A stretch of 64,000 nucleotides of DNA from Flectonema sp. DT1601 (taxonomy: Eukaryota; Euglenozoa; Diplonemea; Diplonemida; Diplonemidae), in assembly GCA_964019425.1 (NCBI GenBank), contig OZ025785.1, positions 1,139,501-1,203,500 of the forward strand, given 5' to 3'. A program made the position numbers and the translations under genes. Each line of letters opens with the position of its first letter. Position 1 is the stretch's first letter. Below the pieces are notes generated by a model. That model was not told the origin of the DNA and made no database searches. It saw nothing but the letters and a program-made list of their open reading frames with translations. Shown piece after piece: positions 63,601 to 64,000 of this stretch.

Positions 63601-64000
63601 TTGTAATCTCAGAGAACACTGTTCTTATATTATAAAAGCGTGTTTACACCAGTCTAACTTTCAAGGTTTAGCTGATCTGTATAGCAGTGTTGAATCTGTT
63701 GCGATGGTAACATCAGGAGAACCAATTAAAAGTATTCAAGATGTTGAGATCTCGATAACAAGACAGGAGAAGGTGGTCAGGTTTACGTCTTATGGAAAAG
63801 GAATTTTGTTCTGGGGAGTATCACGGGCAGCAGCATCAGAAGCGATGCCTTCAAAGGCGAGTCGATTAATTGCTTCGATAGAAGATGATCCTGAGGTTGT
63901 TGCTGTCGGTTTTGATCTCTCAGGAGTGACAGGACTTCTTCCATCTAAATCTTCTGGTTGTGTGTTTATGACTCCTCATTCAGATGTAGTATCAAACCTT
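30674..64000 (+). CDS. Giant kinesin-like protein, 3'-partial, at least 11,109 residues in one uninterrupted frame
   Basis: The ATG at 30674 follows an in-frame TAG at 30605. The frame stays open to the window edge without introns. Order by residue: Ser/Arg-rich leader (1-102); kinesin motor (about 103-505) with P-loop GPMRSGKT (209-216), SSKSH (344-348) and DLAGSE (391-396), then NKSLSILRMV; neck and first coiled coil (509-656); low-complexity Ser/Pro linker (to about 850); a long Ala/Ser-rich helical region with repeated HPE and AGL motifs (900-3990); 62-74-residue helical repeats (about 4000-6150); further helical modules including a five-unit repeat (7205-7500); a coiled coil (7773-7900); a second AGL-type region (8200-8900); NDEN-EF repeats (8960-9140); a long coiled coil (about 9340-10470); and a beta-rich C-terminal part with an SH3-like motif (from 10470). 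An N-terminal motor usually moves toward microtubule plus ends. The tail probably forms an extended scaffold or tether. CENP-E, one of the larger known kinesins, is about 2,700 residues. Cargo and location cannot be read. Confidence 0.92.
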   Translation, partial: MRRSGQKSQPASGRYPALPDVAANYHNYERPERRALGSDGVGWNYDRSSAAIVRGAPEDIRRLGSEPLNEIMSSPMRSSPVSTRRSTRRREYHDVSLASINIVKVGIEVWVRARPLLPHENRLTPLPPAVKMYPTDHTGAVTICNPAAMTAAALATSYQSYCVDKSFWSASEQSKSGAKYASQQDIHNSLSEAVDMVYAGYNYSIMAYGPMRSGKTYTMFGPPKTARSRYDDSEVGLVPRLADALIDKISFFNSQNTIRRMYLEMAVVEVYMNDAYDLLNTKSGKPVQVTIQSKQSPYGEQRQASIPGLQWRSVSSRSQFHTVMSDALRKREHARVTDPSVDGSSKSHLIVLLQVTTTFGRSTVPLHNAGLLAEDREERTRFSRSTLTLVDLAGSEDLRKGTIGMTRDETVAINKSLSILRMVLERLSSASTSSPSRFHDNTHIPFRDSTLTKVLINSLGGNCKTVVISTISPHASSYKETKQTLRFSEIVKDVSSLVTYTTPDPTIETRMNQLRRTLQEDMTLSTSQREELKGLLFDESEELRRYEISNRMLQEFESDKVKKRAAHQELVNNFNEIITATGEREQTVESALKEAQQASKIMMDKLAELDSKINRGTGDPNLLHLERQRVGGQLKRAAEQQNKLQGLQSELLSHLDNHNFTHSPAAALERGSFAEGDGDGDAFFEGANPHSQQLPSPAASPSADRSPIVERYESSYSAVPVSPLNEQQSIRKDVAVDTSSLTPVKEHTGTQSEMQTNFASSPRRSLQMDASSSEAPQISAQVLGINNDQGVSVLLSTSTPTRFHYSITVGRSECAPDTPSALTDVMQDPLSCSEAVGIGSLVVNPGRNQTITLPTSMNRQETILSDNQTDTSYCLAFLTEGIGGGSSIGTEVQQIVFSNTASDPERLRDDEALNLSTLLKTLKDLPGDGTGVKHEINNITEAACSLARLGPGAAEVAISKLAQQIHRQEPLTVDEILLTGKRYPELGPCTTRIATLLEDDFISAGNQALRTSDLLKELRSLSMKVINQPDDVTAADIKQLATRVETQSMKHILTTTAAARDCDDIKLTEEGLQEVSGCGGLAGGKTALQLASSCANLLGKTASVDGSSIESLVREVSQIILELESLSSSSTQPESAVSLSSNTATQLLKEVLQHLSSPEPNISDAVIVLGSVGASLRSGAEIQSLSAKAASFLKSSQSNGISLSSSLLQVAELLSSRSEFDHPGLLGMILSDLRSSILQDCSSLVTDPDGEERIGDYHTLKLSKLAGIFIGPEQAASKLLASAVPSLDSVIGSSELLFNDAKSCLIKESILAAELSETANLSKSEVTVIDLARLIQNGCITPSQTNLDLISRFLEEQTSEIDKFSILGQALTITEELISDSKDTSSCHAVVLNGLSSTAIARKSVNALLKIISDPEIIQQPSLLIGNLTSLSTCCLSAAATCPSDVGKKLLESAGDSLLLISKNVSNFDSPPTPSEVKSQLEMVKSDISKAAGLKYHNILNEDNTTTAIATDSQSDVTAIETLLTSKSIPVFLKEALRSHHECTGSDSNRDTAQLYSALVSLEKSNVSGGHDDPGLKAAIQVASSGGSLSNICEVLKAVLLRPQLSPILKDNIESVLSLFGPDSSPLGRLIAKLQQLRKRLLKGEVIPDEYLRQLRSEACTVACLSTGGPETVAKYLSQRCRHIASSSQVQDRQKLITSLSNAANDLPAEQQGSDVINQTLSTFKSTSGTANFTNPLSGQLEKLGFRKISEIAKEIERIDHSRVTQLKEVTDECRTVRQRHPEIDAALVRAINLLTSGASVISAASSASAELERCSSSLEDSRLTAVEVSEAARLVSISSDDKIAALSRAAASLVASSSRIEAIPVQECLNAASDMISKGLLLLENGENESAVTIINHAMRTSEAAAGCGPAATLETIKRLAAVCNSIDGTTTTSNSLILKELENVFDNIPPTGLLKHSIELAMTECKDSNLNSCGAILSHAVESYEELETTVNEDGNNNNTAMLLGAAGSDQLTAKSIAERLNRQLTLGHYNSTLSAVEHCLSEVTPHITVGNTIDDNDIPPSSDFYVQPLLDENKTLKVRILELQEAIKARAADLELSESEEDDEEIRKLQSEKAAIEEQLSTLQERLKGAMNLANTVRSVQRHPMLPQAVSRLLNESLEGFTSVDKILPRDSAASAILAAKAADLISKMVGSREAASGYQYGSSLVQSQDTSPLVSEMELLGKQLRIIGNTQSADMIEEAIKRFINGDKDGSILALQASSAITAAHSSHGGAPKAPRIAALLTKFSEINTRTQRGEKVPLEELTAIRSEACHLAGLGEGPAEVAAKRLLNKFHQSECEGQELSTEQLLEEASQTSKRHREISHLFGTASAKIAAGDKSAFIEDISNAASLMEQVRLVSLDIYGIVRKIGSSHPPAEIIATARGVTENVQKIVKRANGTALQQKLDSASTSIASCVQCLMDGMPGEAIKFVIQAADTTSSTAGCGLNGCTESTQRLSSACAELASRSLVAAKTSSHASPPRALSGISYIINKCLNLIDEASSLSEMVPVGSILNVGLQKTVSLLQCANDSMTRDDGQQINSREISELITNAGAAAWAAAEGRGGLEIAAQSLAEAQVFLPSHPRKSEAIVEQILAAVPTAAYSVIPTLEDEIKNISSLEYSPSATVETLSNTKAKLSEITSTLSKMAGEGTGDESAALIIAEQLHAMIRNVFSDNSFNPIDLERAYHSAVSAAGYGASAGEAGLLALAEKLRTCEVTDSDPSGTLQTADHLLQVNTSICGDDEGATNLMKECLPIIISDIENGEITRARQTAEAAASAAAGCRGVANQLWALEESADVTDEQLSQVAGKALAAALKSPSESGQQLIRKLASDITGNTQQIGRLRDTAARLAGLTVRSAVVTANELADMLTKLANDSTQLSPSSLHVITTAVQEAAVRHPESRAALQSCADTIRSITDRCEQGITPDVDELYSAADELRSITDVGALLRSLSAKIEAARESNSPEALLSVSETCRNLAAQHPELEGLFMSVGQMLDNSVFGSSGMGVQTPTQNITRSLQAVLKHPELASKHRKQLSEVIQKSENNEVGDTELLKTANIVISESCPTEVRDAVVQSIARENILGALTDAIRKHRDASGDSLVENALDFAIQLPSHSEMKCSVMDILAIPEEANLVGDDVRQILNTALDVVNLSEKQGHDAQALSTAALVHGQEIVRNYQIGDKNNSHHNQLHSLSSQLQLYGGHQAASVLSETSDILSSAHATGNSNTMAKAKDAALQLLSSAMQQTSSSYDKQSRLARVLAELSRIQEALSQGKTISKIEILSLREMACEAAGLTSGLAEYTLGKLVLSDGNITLSILSWLSKRYPELSKYPSYSDAIKKLRIGGVSSQSEAKSSLLEIKNTLSEIRLLSSRCEELPYRMETPAIFRNCAQGIEKIIPQTYGNTHERLISTLEAVNNSDRLINVIKDSVAGLHEAQRCSSILKQHDSDSNISVTLNSSALHVHCKGILLALTSVVDNNSDVDNQLSFLVDEVKHILSELKDLGCSSQYQLLSLSVPENESNIDTDKIIRALRECCDLHKLISTISVVSMKSADDVALGDLTSGLDGFKDIENIITSSEVRNPFILEISKLVSDVISKLVIHQSSGSSSSPKPVLSYYLLTADASSVAQMLRAATGRSPENINSQTAAMLVIDRISHLIDDWDLSNSKSSPVVIGSSTRVDVDEIKAIQNQLEASVDALQPTEGEIILQKYFQALVASSDITTVDPIPRDLLNKIPPNCIPGEAIRLLQRQIGDNLLTKDEAIELAGKAMKSASSARAIAAGLPRSKLENGGYDANILSELSLEAFSASIKAPGASGQPLQLVGDELRKKSISARQNPLGVFTTGDLTRLQDTSLRAAGVIVNNNAEDTALQLASKLENITSHGLTADTLNGLEDQLRMAALRYPENEAAFGEAADRIEQMKESRDTSKAALKELSTMLQHSDSASQLLLSDKIASLISEGTSVDKTTLSELQQQLRSVGLHKEADDLNVLPVVDESIFSNQLKTLSDSISDKRSLEQLATKLISSGKPILKSLKTQLHSQLLAEGFTDIASDLELLPTVVDDSNVLEQLSSVQNLFKNKETIIKSVEQLLNNNSTLNPNQSAQLQQQLTQLGLTELASRVSMLPIGKTVSQIAADESQLESVIEMLKQTTSSEEDIIKTLNNILESGNGITEEQLSELKESLGDSHPQALSLLLKIPIVSDSLEQVDTSKLESLLSSTETELKNRKQAVKEQVEKLLLSGSKLTAEEAEEIKRELEKLNMPDLCERISSITQQDVVEVKSISDQLKLISDGSIEKVLNSLKGATVSHSDADRLRDRLKSLGHSDNEISSLLNTMNVVTPSEELTSQVDLIKQQLDILSNSNSITEDDMILKIEEIVSSEQVASPSTIKSLQKYLKEKEFMNALKMTDNIKQITEDDKTKLENISNLLNNTLSVNELTDMGNQILKGGVLSKEDFTNLINQLQSVGLHELASQLQCEVEMMKGSKIRLLPSSSELSKIQNLILQDAISENDANDLIESLSSNSALPKHVADSFRNKLIENSFNDAIQKLNQIPVVETTIASSADISLIEDFLSGEATPEEAEQLLKLLNSKNISLPADIVTKLKEKLSDSGFENSMVLLNSIPTNTQRKLIASTTATGILNDVLQLMEDGNSSEDDVLEKLKFISNNNMLLEDLKLTENVMKQFTAMGYSSAAEMMNSVSETLGNQQLRTINDAISNGSSQGQISALITKLIKSNDKVDSHLLQQTVDKLKESNHESLASRLSHDVKLNTTSLLLNLKDESSSDTATTESITKLVDEIISSSKTDPARYFILKEVMSSLKNSGFDSAADALLSSAITSDDLSTQLQQALENDDLDKVKELCLLLSSSSSFVDQNTLNKIVSDLTTAGLSSEATLLKNNCRISPEQLLEYLSTNKNLSSEEIDEMVLEIGKSESVLSQKKLQKVVNSLRESGHDKAADKLISNNSVDVNESLETLISKIENNEISETDAIKLASQICSSSQAVDYNLLLKATDVISKAGFDSVADELTQKVTTDTNSVLSTLINKINNDDYSDDQLKELVSIIKVSSQPLDPMLLSETTAKLLSIKKDDLASQLEQTAVLLPNDIAKGLSHLIKSNCCDESDVEKVIELLSKHNTGIDPVVLSETVNLLTKAGFSEAAAEIESTSLQLLSPTDVSTLRSTKDVLSQLQKLIDDGVVVDGTDLEVLKHQLSQLGYSDLSNSLNELPNAVTSTDLLVPNTSSDIKKSIQKLIISSNESSTLPDSTTVSELREKLTEHGMSDSLELVNEMRLLTTSSSLEVLSKITDKDKLKAAVDILISENQKIPLSVSNGIAQTLDQMGMNEEAKAIRMIETIIDADVSKLNNLLLNKSSKELISTEIDTLVNQGTPITQDGMNHLKKQLHESGCDDLIVKLTSIPVISELTTDISSLQQLLCEKNPNKNLVLQELKNLQRSGSVTSSDADLLNQLLQQHENIKNCPEISKEFSSLSVLQEASVIPLMSLLNKEHCKESDAINALKDIVEGDALVRSSDVDKLSTKLGAMGFTDASQMLKAVPVLQERQFANTTALQKALSDDPLSEVDAVNLLQKIADSNKQLLKSNSEQLSNAFASLDYDNASQLLQSIPTVGESQLADTSSLWKVLNSENPSDDEVMKELRDIISSGKPLSKSEMDNLREVMEKLGLSESSELLNDITTLAESSSLWKMLQSGNASEADIIKALQEIADSNKQLLKSNSEQLSNVFASLDYNNASQLLQSIPTVGESQLADTSSLWKVLNSENPSDDEVMKELRDIISSGKPLSKSEMDNLREVMEKLGLSESSELLNDITTLADSNNVLELLKRKKASETDVMNALQVMVNSNSPLLQVEVNEYLSKLQKLGYNNSIEVLKQIPTTTTADLSELRQLSFINSSLEEELKSEVEVIIKSGKSISPQKLQTLQSELTKHNLNKEATLLQSITTASNQQQLASNEDIKNLNSLIHNSSTEIEPLRDSVELLIKNNISIGPELRDELIQKLRSAGFDELAIQLSEMRSTDDDNDDDEVSINDVIQKVQSLDEDPMTTLSNLIERSNGLLTHQQITELQQVLNRNGLSTQAGLLDAINPMSKEAEQMNELLSATHSVSVVNQLQNLIESGAVITSEMKSELEQTLREMNDSESSILLSKLPPSSISSLQSLSAITTQCKQESDLNKQSVPKELLKESVESLLSKEGSVLLDPVVVKSVIEQLRENDLDDLADELDSKVLHANVVGAKRDQLEELSSIATVLRVASDPVTALEALSAGVDNIRRQQEIGKNASDEDILKIQQSAISIAGKNPKLSGVMQALVQNQLPLHSDTSQLTTTIGSPARGRGGQNAAQLMVSTIEKVADYLDTPPSIRFELRAICDKMTSFDNKMLTESDYRKLRDVIFLDPTTTSLLKELLHAIVLAPTADAAAEAAWKLTIGDYRFVGSSLLSTEILQLVTSIGSLPFDAVRHSELLTQLPAKSRVLLIETWCYCCISSAIQLITEQIQQGDSTRQSEELIAAFGILMNSALLGRGSELQCVLSQFLSSSDVLCISDEHLTVLRNILKTNNEVLANIGMEFPSKVSDTPLAEDEIRSSYLLQEVGSKASPTQLDNLVVSLKLDRTVKSTKLLEMISNDCHSYQTVSQLCRMNSLYDRITNCNGDNTEQLSSLMSKLCYGPAIIELSALYLKSLRKSGSDEGVLNSITNFLNIIHPELPSVSVDLQILDKKRKLGVLIESLLSKWKQSGEYSYGKQYTDPVMISVKMEMVSLQLMDVGHSINKMELKKILNHINIETWTGQDAGIYNCRRVSAGCTELSNMKEPDPEILLLLATITLQTACNLSPNSICSEALKRTASELYSAYKLQLNSATGLSGAAILRASTIARGGVEAHISCAEGNYKAAVTVIPDTDSSKILSNQPTPLRRQLNMLLGRNCSLTTPPLHEAAIKLLINSYTPSGVVTSDVKLLYEKANSECELSLCYNLIKNAVSSSNMMELLSVAVRFILDNIAVQLSERTSDSVCGHFINEYLSPKLEVLSFETDVTRSVSALQRTKQTVVDDLLIPIQNVIEVSDAMLSLAIGDHDTEMTPEKVFSLLKKLPGRTARTGQIVAELIKEIYTECDYSPQQHEEFLSNMKSHSQYDEMIKSAFQASGRQLGNKLEPREAIIALATQIRSGNFSNHEDLKEAVEELSVIYPDHADKLSRILHPTTDSINTQSVRQSSSQLNNIASIIEQKCGKNVGPTSHVVSQIREGKFETIEELQIAVDELVELHPEHSELRSLLNIKQLQLQESIATIIELNCGTSGPTATLVRDIRDGSITTVEEIQQRADEIAILHPSYSSSLINLHNQYERHEEFNRIAEFIEDHIPSGDPEQEKSTRKLLQQIKSGEFSTIKDVENAAAEMQLIEISDLEQKMKTQQQIESLAASVELKHSTDESRILTNNMRSGKYTSLKEAENAAASTGINLTEDMTSFAQYLENECGTTDGTLSLLSAQIDNNMTDPTELRGISGQCRALAVQIPELSAILLSTADHLEQRGDQIAEASSPNRETRPVADIVETMRTVLLHPRIPSETSDHLYKIMSDVDVVVQQAGLAAADALRDQDVDDNTRRKLLHALSQVESGAPASVISTTLKDIDFLTDNSNAVDTVLRDASSTAKLIGTNTADDIPEEVQRALLEAHSSDAIVEFINNKLSQHDDDDDSLTPEQHRLLQHALSIGKDGRGGEMTCITNHILADDPNFIILKEELDSNFKGKLRSVEGDLSDALNRINTLQGHLESSQAENESNKEQLFTSTESITKLQLLEDVSRQSRLQDAEDQQKKIEKLEESCCVLERQLQDTEAVNGELELQVAEIKNHLSQNELEADTTKRRTELLIGTMHMIQNQPGVPLTVKEQMTHAVVNTQLAELEQIAVNLLADDESLDVGTKEILLNAINVQKLSETEETLQQKQQRLVTIRDTLTGRCGVELNEQLHQQQQHLQISENKDFDKLSYTVKQLLSSEQSSTVIPSAIKEALSDGLAHHQQRMTTFGISTNVEEEDNKESNRSEDDADSTEDTDPLNNLAIKLSETAEQLLSGHIDTSKAEQTLKGVTMSLREAGEHSMAFRIGDAFGKPVTEMIHTLNSVASTGDYHAVHNKEDTQHPVFQLMSELGVLEHRIRRGDKIPSRYIERLHDHALEASGYGTSMGETSATLALISCKRSGKNNNSTDMSLVSDAIMASARRHPEISTSMTEVNNALKKQDFSEASRIAAAAVDVLRVTRILTAECGELKRRSDLGEKGDDFESSLLRLIEDLKSCDPNQTNSKILTAMDRLEQRDFASAVASLESASGCGGQSVSEVSKRLCAASLSLRGKLSSLSGSSSVPAAVRSAIVDLNAEVLAASRAMPQQCAASELLRLSASFLQNAASDESCERSPCEANLKKAEAAARSAAEVQSGTHRASEIVNNSVRIMMSPSPEGINLTEIQDMIREALSSTKAAAASVPEDTDAASSLNEIADGLSKLQLNSEDHLPITILESDMLASQLRKLAADPAGEEVASRMVAARINEIKNGILFPQRQTSPEDVLVNSRATSGPSASEEGVLGLLKTMRDKLQQHQESNISTTDIHELQTYAAKVAGLGQTGVVVGVMRSDVDQKLTNAACSALSGETTEIREHIESALAACEGAALVSGQARITANNLWSMESRAASGSYPPSQELIKLSENMTTTTSKLESAGGSSNKALTALNEGLGAAAESSSRGRNIQADELCVLRDSAAHVAGLPVRDSVAAATQDLSSMLTSLVAGMDADGLNESISAEDIKKMQILTTQAADRKPEVKERFASLITRIDNLATTKTTGKDLLALQSDLRNTSAADSKRHVIINKSTQCPDIEWITSDDLNSNLISSEHSNRSSLVADENLEFSKLLRESLLSIEEGHKIILESHNDVVFRNFMDVLEPRDRLAITNDQQSEFHGILKEFTTITLIEGTNLTVRLKDVIEDNFVNKEETLARLLISSEEQSSLNDLLSDAKMIVNKTFEQNVKTLSNIVGDSFVLFEEPYNRQLIENDENSEFQKIFSDQFMPSALQELTSVVNHLKNVNESCLLESDEPHHRMTVKNDENDEFKSIHEDYKSQLILQYNLKHVSDQVHNFTELEQTETCDRNSVSSDESENRFEIIKSAQTLLSTQHSLLVNSNRDCGLSLIQEQELRFRNQIDLDQNDAIAEITNLHSKQLTIKLTSLVKYASSTTADLLNSQESTVRHQIEFEESASHLEIISGIQSVVCSTFNDVVTFTSTEVSNKFHLQVESTTSDILLEEQEQFNNFTAEMLVITLESDRRQGIELEYFIELAPDVQLEVSEGMKKSSQLHNLEQERIELQKLLQDNSLAHEDERRHLEQELQEKVTLGDELNVKTTENKDLAASLAQCKARLDSTVETVDRIRESYDTKEAENEILRTSLDDSRQRLGEATHTLDDVRRNYKQKESELKSLQSEYDQFIVDTSKVTDDLRNSKTELSSKVQSLQSETTTSTQRADQLQKENSSLISEKIETEEVITQLKEENTTSIQRSNRDTSALNDQTAKAVELEKENTALVSSQAAIQQELENLKNQSAEAEKIANNTSEALRQQTEKATKLETESNVVVARQAVVLEELDNLKKQQTITTESLELQTEKATELQQQKDTLESKLLSNEEQLSTLQEQHSATEKLSVTTSENLQQQTLKATDLEKENASLLSKQVIIQEELDRLLKTSADDAALKITTETALKEQTEKTTELEKENKSLVSRQVTIQQELDNLKQLSIDAEKTANSTSEALQQQTTKTVELEKENTMLVTKQTAIQQEFDDLQKQNTDTAKHNTVTETALKDQTEKATELEKQNAMLVAKQTAIQQEFDDLQKQTTDAVKHNTVTETALKDQTEKAAELEKQNTMLVTKQTAIQQEFDDLQKQTADAVKHNTVTETALKDQTEKTTELEKENTSLISKQAAIQQELDDVNIRNNEVVALTHISEESLKREQAKVAELENEKTTLSNDNTIAMQEINVLKSQQSDVVSKVMELEKEAASSQQQMSELREQTSESVRRADREATASKELQNTIDTLEIDKQQLLDQHNERSNQLTQLTKEHDESIQRASRLDTESTATIKKLQDFEVMNQQLQLENQSSLNDNKRLSDENKVAIEELSGLRLETSSVKDELKNLITERSDLLQKIQNTELASRSQTEQVTALEQKLMQVSNDQDTVTSDLQQQLRTESEKTTLLDNTNAELEREKQVLVEHLSEANDKVKHTEDLQQQTTLLKQKNDSLKKQMETTEQLTDNMQVEIDELVRCKNETDQELHSKEEQLSDMSRELRSSRDQLMTVSSDAQQLQLEYDEFKNEADTTLTDFSEELRSTRDVVTSKERELDDASEYISQLEQQNESLRTDLTNGTSELRNLKDILRNKDDLHSVSQETSNSEMRTLQSKIDNLSKCQVISITREDDLSCVKLSLHSIGSGTVKWSLCNTEESFTVSASPHATQIDVTRIVSDNWSPLGLKFSASGETGPNIDLVISHPPIITNAVATMNRNVRDRTMSLQIAAVSLQNNTSLNELSQKTNLEYVIYDTAGSINHGSLVGNKEMSSQAISEELFVGKKSVSVKLTLRSMDNGNSSLRSYVVDSLIIPSLDVVELKLVDVTTEMEPNRCCRVFFNIIGTKDENSPTPVAYFIATPRVSSLPQLTSLEVIERAKSSEPSTAVFRTLDTDATQDLQISRLPFSGGPVIVYAVLSCNNELITVEANVPRQRPILKGLTVTKVTPRDVEVKVITVEESQPDLKKMKLSFVIVESDSDWNELIKSESQQSPQYHHGQIVMAKSLVGSSELNGRQGVVTVDTTEEVPEGRVLVDFGQDIGRRALRFSNIELYFTPNSEVRVKHDNVIAVVSSTQREGSGHVMVNHSGGIQKSYNHSQLSDPSLSTSGVVSINSNGLTSVITANGTATISVTDCNLREHCSYIIKACLHQSNFQGLADLYSSVESVAMVTSGEPIKSIQDVEISITRQEKVVRFTSYGKGILFWGVSRAAASEAMPSKASRLIASIEDDPEVVAVGFDLSGVTGLLPSKSSGCVFMTPHSDVVSNL
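30980..32190 (+). other. Kinesin motor domain
   Basis: The domain opens with VGIEVWVRARPL (strand 1, usual form V-x-V-R-x-R-P). It carries GPMRSGKTYTMFG at 31298, SSKSHLIVLLQV at 31703, LVDLAGSE at 31841 and HIPFRDSTLTKVL, then TLRFSEIVKDV near the end. All kinesin landmarks are in order. The P-loop differs from the usual GQTGSGKT, and switch I has SSKSH in place of SSRSH, so hydrolysis may be slowed or altered. Confidence 0.93.
33400..42650 (+). repeat. Helical tail region with recurring HPE[LI] and AxxAGL motifs
   Basis: Short signatures recur at irregular spacing: RYPELG (33617), RHPEID (36011), RHPESR (39488), QHPELE (39734), KHPELA (39863), RYPELS (40766) and RYPENE (42500), each followed by a helix rich in A and L. 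AGL-type motifs recur near ACHLAGLGEGPAEVAAKRL (37610), ACTVACLSTGGPETVAKYL (35650), ARLAGL (39350) and ACEAAGL (40660). Related motifs return at 55430 and 56600-57040. The pattern suggests diverged copies of an ancestral helical unit. Family not recognised. Confidence 0.65.
42640..49100 (+). repeat. Array of about 25-30 degenerate 62-74-residue helical repeats in the kinesin tail
   Basis: A recurring helix anchor, L-x-x-x-L-x-x-x-G-[FLY]-x-x-x-[AS], is seen as LQQQLRSVGLHKEADDL (42707), LHSQLLAEGFTDIASDL (42905), LQQQLTQLGLTELASRV (43106), LKESLGDSHPQALSLLL (43328), IKRELEKLNMPDLCERI (43547) and LRDRLKSLGHSDNEI (43733), giving steps of 66, 67, 74, 73 and 62 residues. Between anchors a second helix reads like EEDVLEKL, then a 'SNN or SGK plus L' turn. 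Later units include LKEKLSDSGFENSMVLL, LKHQLSQLGYSDLSNSL and LREVMEKLGLSESSELL. A two- or three-helix solenoid-like unit is inferred. No known family recognised. Confidence 0.8.
47544..48270 (+). repeat. Near-identical in-frame tandem duplication, period 399 bp (133 codons)
   Basis: Bases 47544-47871 recur at 47943-48270 with only a few substitutions (for example GACAATGCC versus AACAATGCC, CTACTGAAT versus CTATTGAAT). The offset is exactly 399, and the copies diverge abruptly after CTTGCTGA. Each unit covers two of the roughly 66-residue helical repeats. This is the youngest duplication I can see in the tail. Confidence 0.93.
52286..53180 (+). repeat. Five-unit 59-77-residue repeat in the kinesin tail
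   Basis: Units start IRSGNFSNHEDLKEAVEEL (52286), IREGKFETIEELQIAVDEL (52517), IRDGSITTVEEIQQRADEI (52709), IKSGEFSTIKDVENAAAEM (52922) and MRSGKYTSLKEAENAAAST (53099). The first three continue to YPDHA, HPEHS or HPSYS. Steps are 77, 64, 71 and 59 residues. The shared HPE-like end links this array to the HPE motifs elsewhere in the tail. Confidence 0.8.
57560..58080 (+). repeat. NDEN-x-EF repeat in the kinesin tail
   Basis: Three clear copies: LEPRDRLAITNDQQSEFHGI (about 57561), FEEPYNRQLIENDENSEFQK (about 57858) and SDEPHHRMTVKNDENDEFKS (about 58013). Each has an acidic EP, a basic residue, then ND and EF. Weaker copies may flank them (DENLEFSKLL near 57443; a run with EEQEQFNNF near 58635). 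Confidence 0.6.
58700..62075 (+). other. Long coiled-coil segment of the kinesin tail
   Basis: About 1,125 residues rich in E, K, Q, L and T with heptad-like hydrophobic spacing, almost no Pro and very few aromatics (for example LEQERIELQKLLQD and LEKENTALVS). It probably dimerises and could extend well over 100 nm if continuous; that length is an estimate from about 0.15 nm rise per residue. Confidence 0.8.
59435..60740 (+). repeat. Tandem 49-residue (seven-heptad) coiled-coil repeat, ten anchors
   Basis: The anchor ELEKEN/ELEKQN or variant occurs at 59435, 59582, 59708, 59855, 60002, 60149, 60296, 60443, 60590 and 60737. Every step is 147 bases except one of 126 (six heptads). Units at 60149-60590 are nearly identical (KQTAIQQEFDDLQKQ, HNTVTETALKDQTEK), which shows recent in-register duplication. 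Confidence 0.93.
62075..64000 (+). other. Beta-rich C-terminal part of the giant kinesin with SH3-like LNGR motif (continues off-window)
   Basis: After the coiled coil the composition changes to alternating V/I/T/S strands. At about 63194-63365 the order GQIVMAKSLVGSSELNGRQG, VV..., GRVLVDFGQD, then LRFSNIELY matches a small SH3-like beta-barrel pattern common in protist proteins (LNGR-x-G-V, R-V-x-V-x-F, then a N-I/L-x-L end). Segments near 62150 (GTVKWSLCN) and 63800 (GKGILFWGVS) look like fibronectin-type strands. Function unknown; it could be the cargo or membrane contact. Confidence 0.55.

Noticed and set aside
1-64000. Possible transposons, virus-like elements, tRNA/rRNA genes or CRISPR arrays
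   Set aside because: No reverse transcriptase, integrase, transposase, capsid-like or terminal-repeat structure, no tRNA-like boxes and no spaced direct repeats were recognised on either strand.

Overview
This is nuclear DNA of a protist-like eukaryote using the standard code. It holds five protein genes, all on the + strand, with short GT-AG introns and intergenic DNA full of long A and T runs. I cannot name the lineage. Two enormous, nearly intronless genes fill most of the window: a secreted or cell-surface mosaic protein (bases 1-21949, 5' end missing) and a kinesin whose single open frame runs from 30674 off the right edge (at least 11,109 codons). No transposon, virus-like element, tRNA, rRNA or CRISPR array was recognised.

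Layout. Bases 1-21949: at least 7,144 residues of extracellular modules (PAN/Apple, about a dozen filamin/Ig-like beta repeats, Kelch propeller, C-type lectin, WSC-like, jelly-roll and LamG-like, EGF, three kinds of Cys-rich repeat, and a discoidin-like domain), with its only two introns in the last 2 kb. 21950-24186: non-coding, with small hairpins, two of which share a GTGCAGTCCCC core. 24187-26103: an intronless type II membrane glycosyltransferase of the GT61/DUF563 family, followed almost at once by 21 adenines. 26457-27813: a three-exon membrane-anchored PDZ plus EF-hand protein. 29797-30092: a two-exon 73-residue protein of unknown role. 30674-64000+: the giant kinesin.

Kinesin architecture. 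An N-terminal motor with altered nucleotide-site motifs and a short coiled-coil neck lead into a tail of several internally repetitive helical modules: a region with repeated HPE[LI] and AGL motifs, about 25-30 units of a 62-74-residue helical repeat, a five-unit 59-77-residue repeat, an NDEN-EF repeat, a long coiled coil built from exact 49-residue (seven-heptad) units, and a beta-rich C-terminal part with an SH3-like LNGR-x-G motif. A 399-base in-frame tandem duplication that is still almost identical shows growth by internal duplication. This is the most striking object in the window.

Gene expression. The five mapped introns share GTATGT/GTTTGT donors and have A/AAC-rich, not pyrimidine-rich, 3' ends. 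Three of the four complete 5' ends instead have a T- or pyrimidine-rich tract plus CAG 24-34 bases before the ATG. With all genes pointing the same way, this is compatible with spliced-leader trans-splicing, though 5'-UTR introns would look the same. The first gene is G/C-rich at third positions (TCG, TTG, GTG, GAG), while the other genes prefer A/T-ending codons (TCA, TTA, AGA, CAA), so composition changes sharply near 22 kb.
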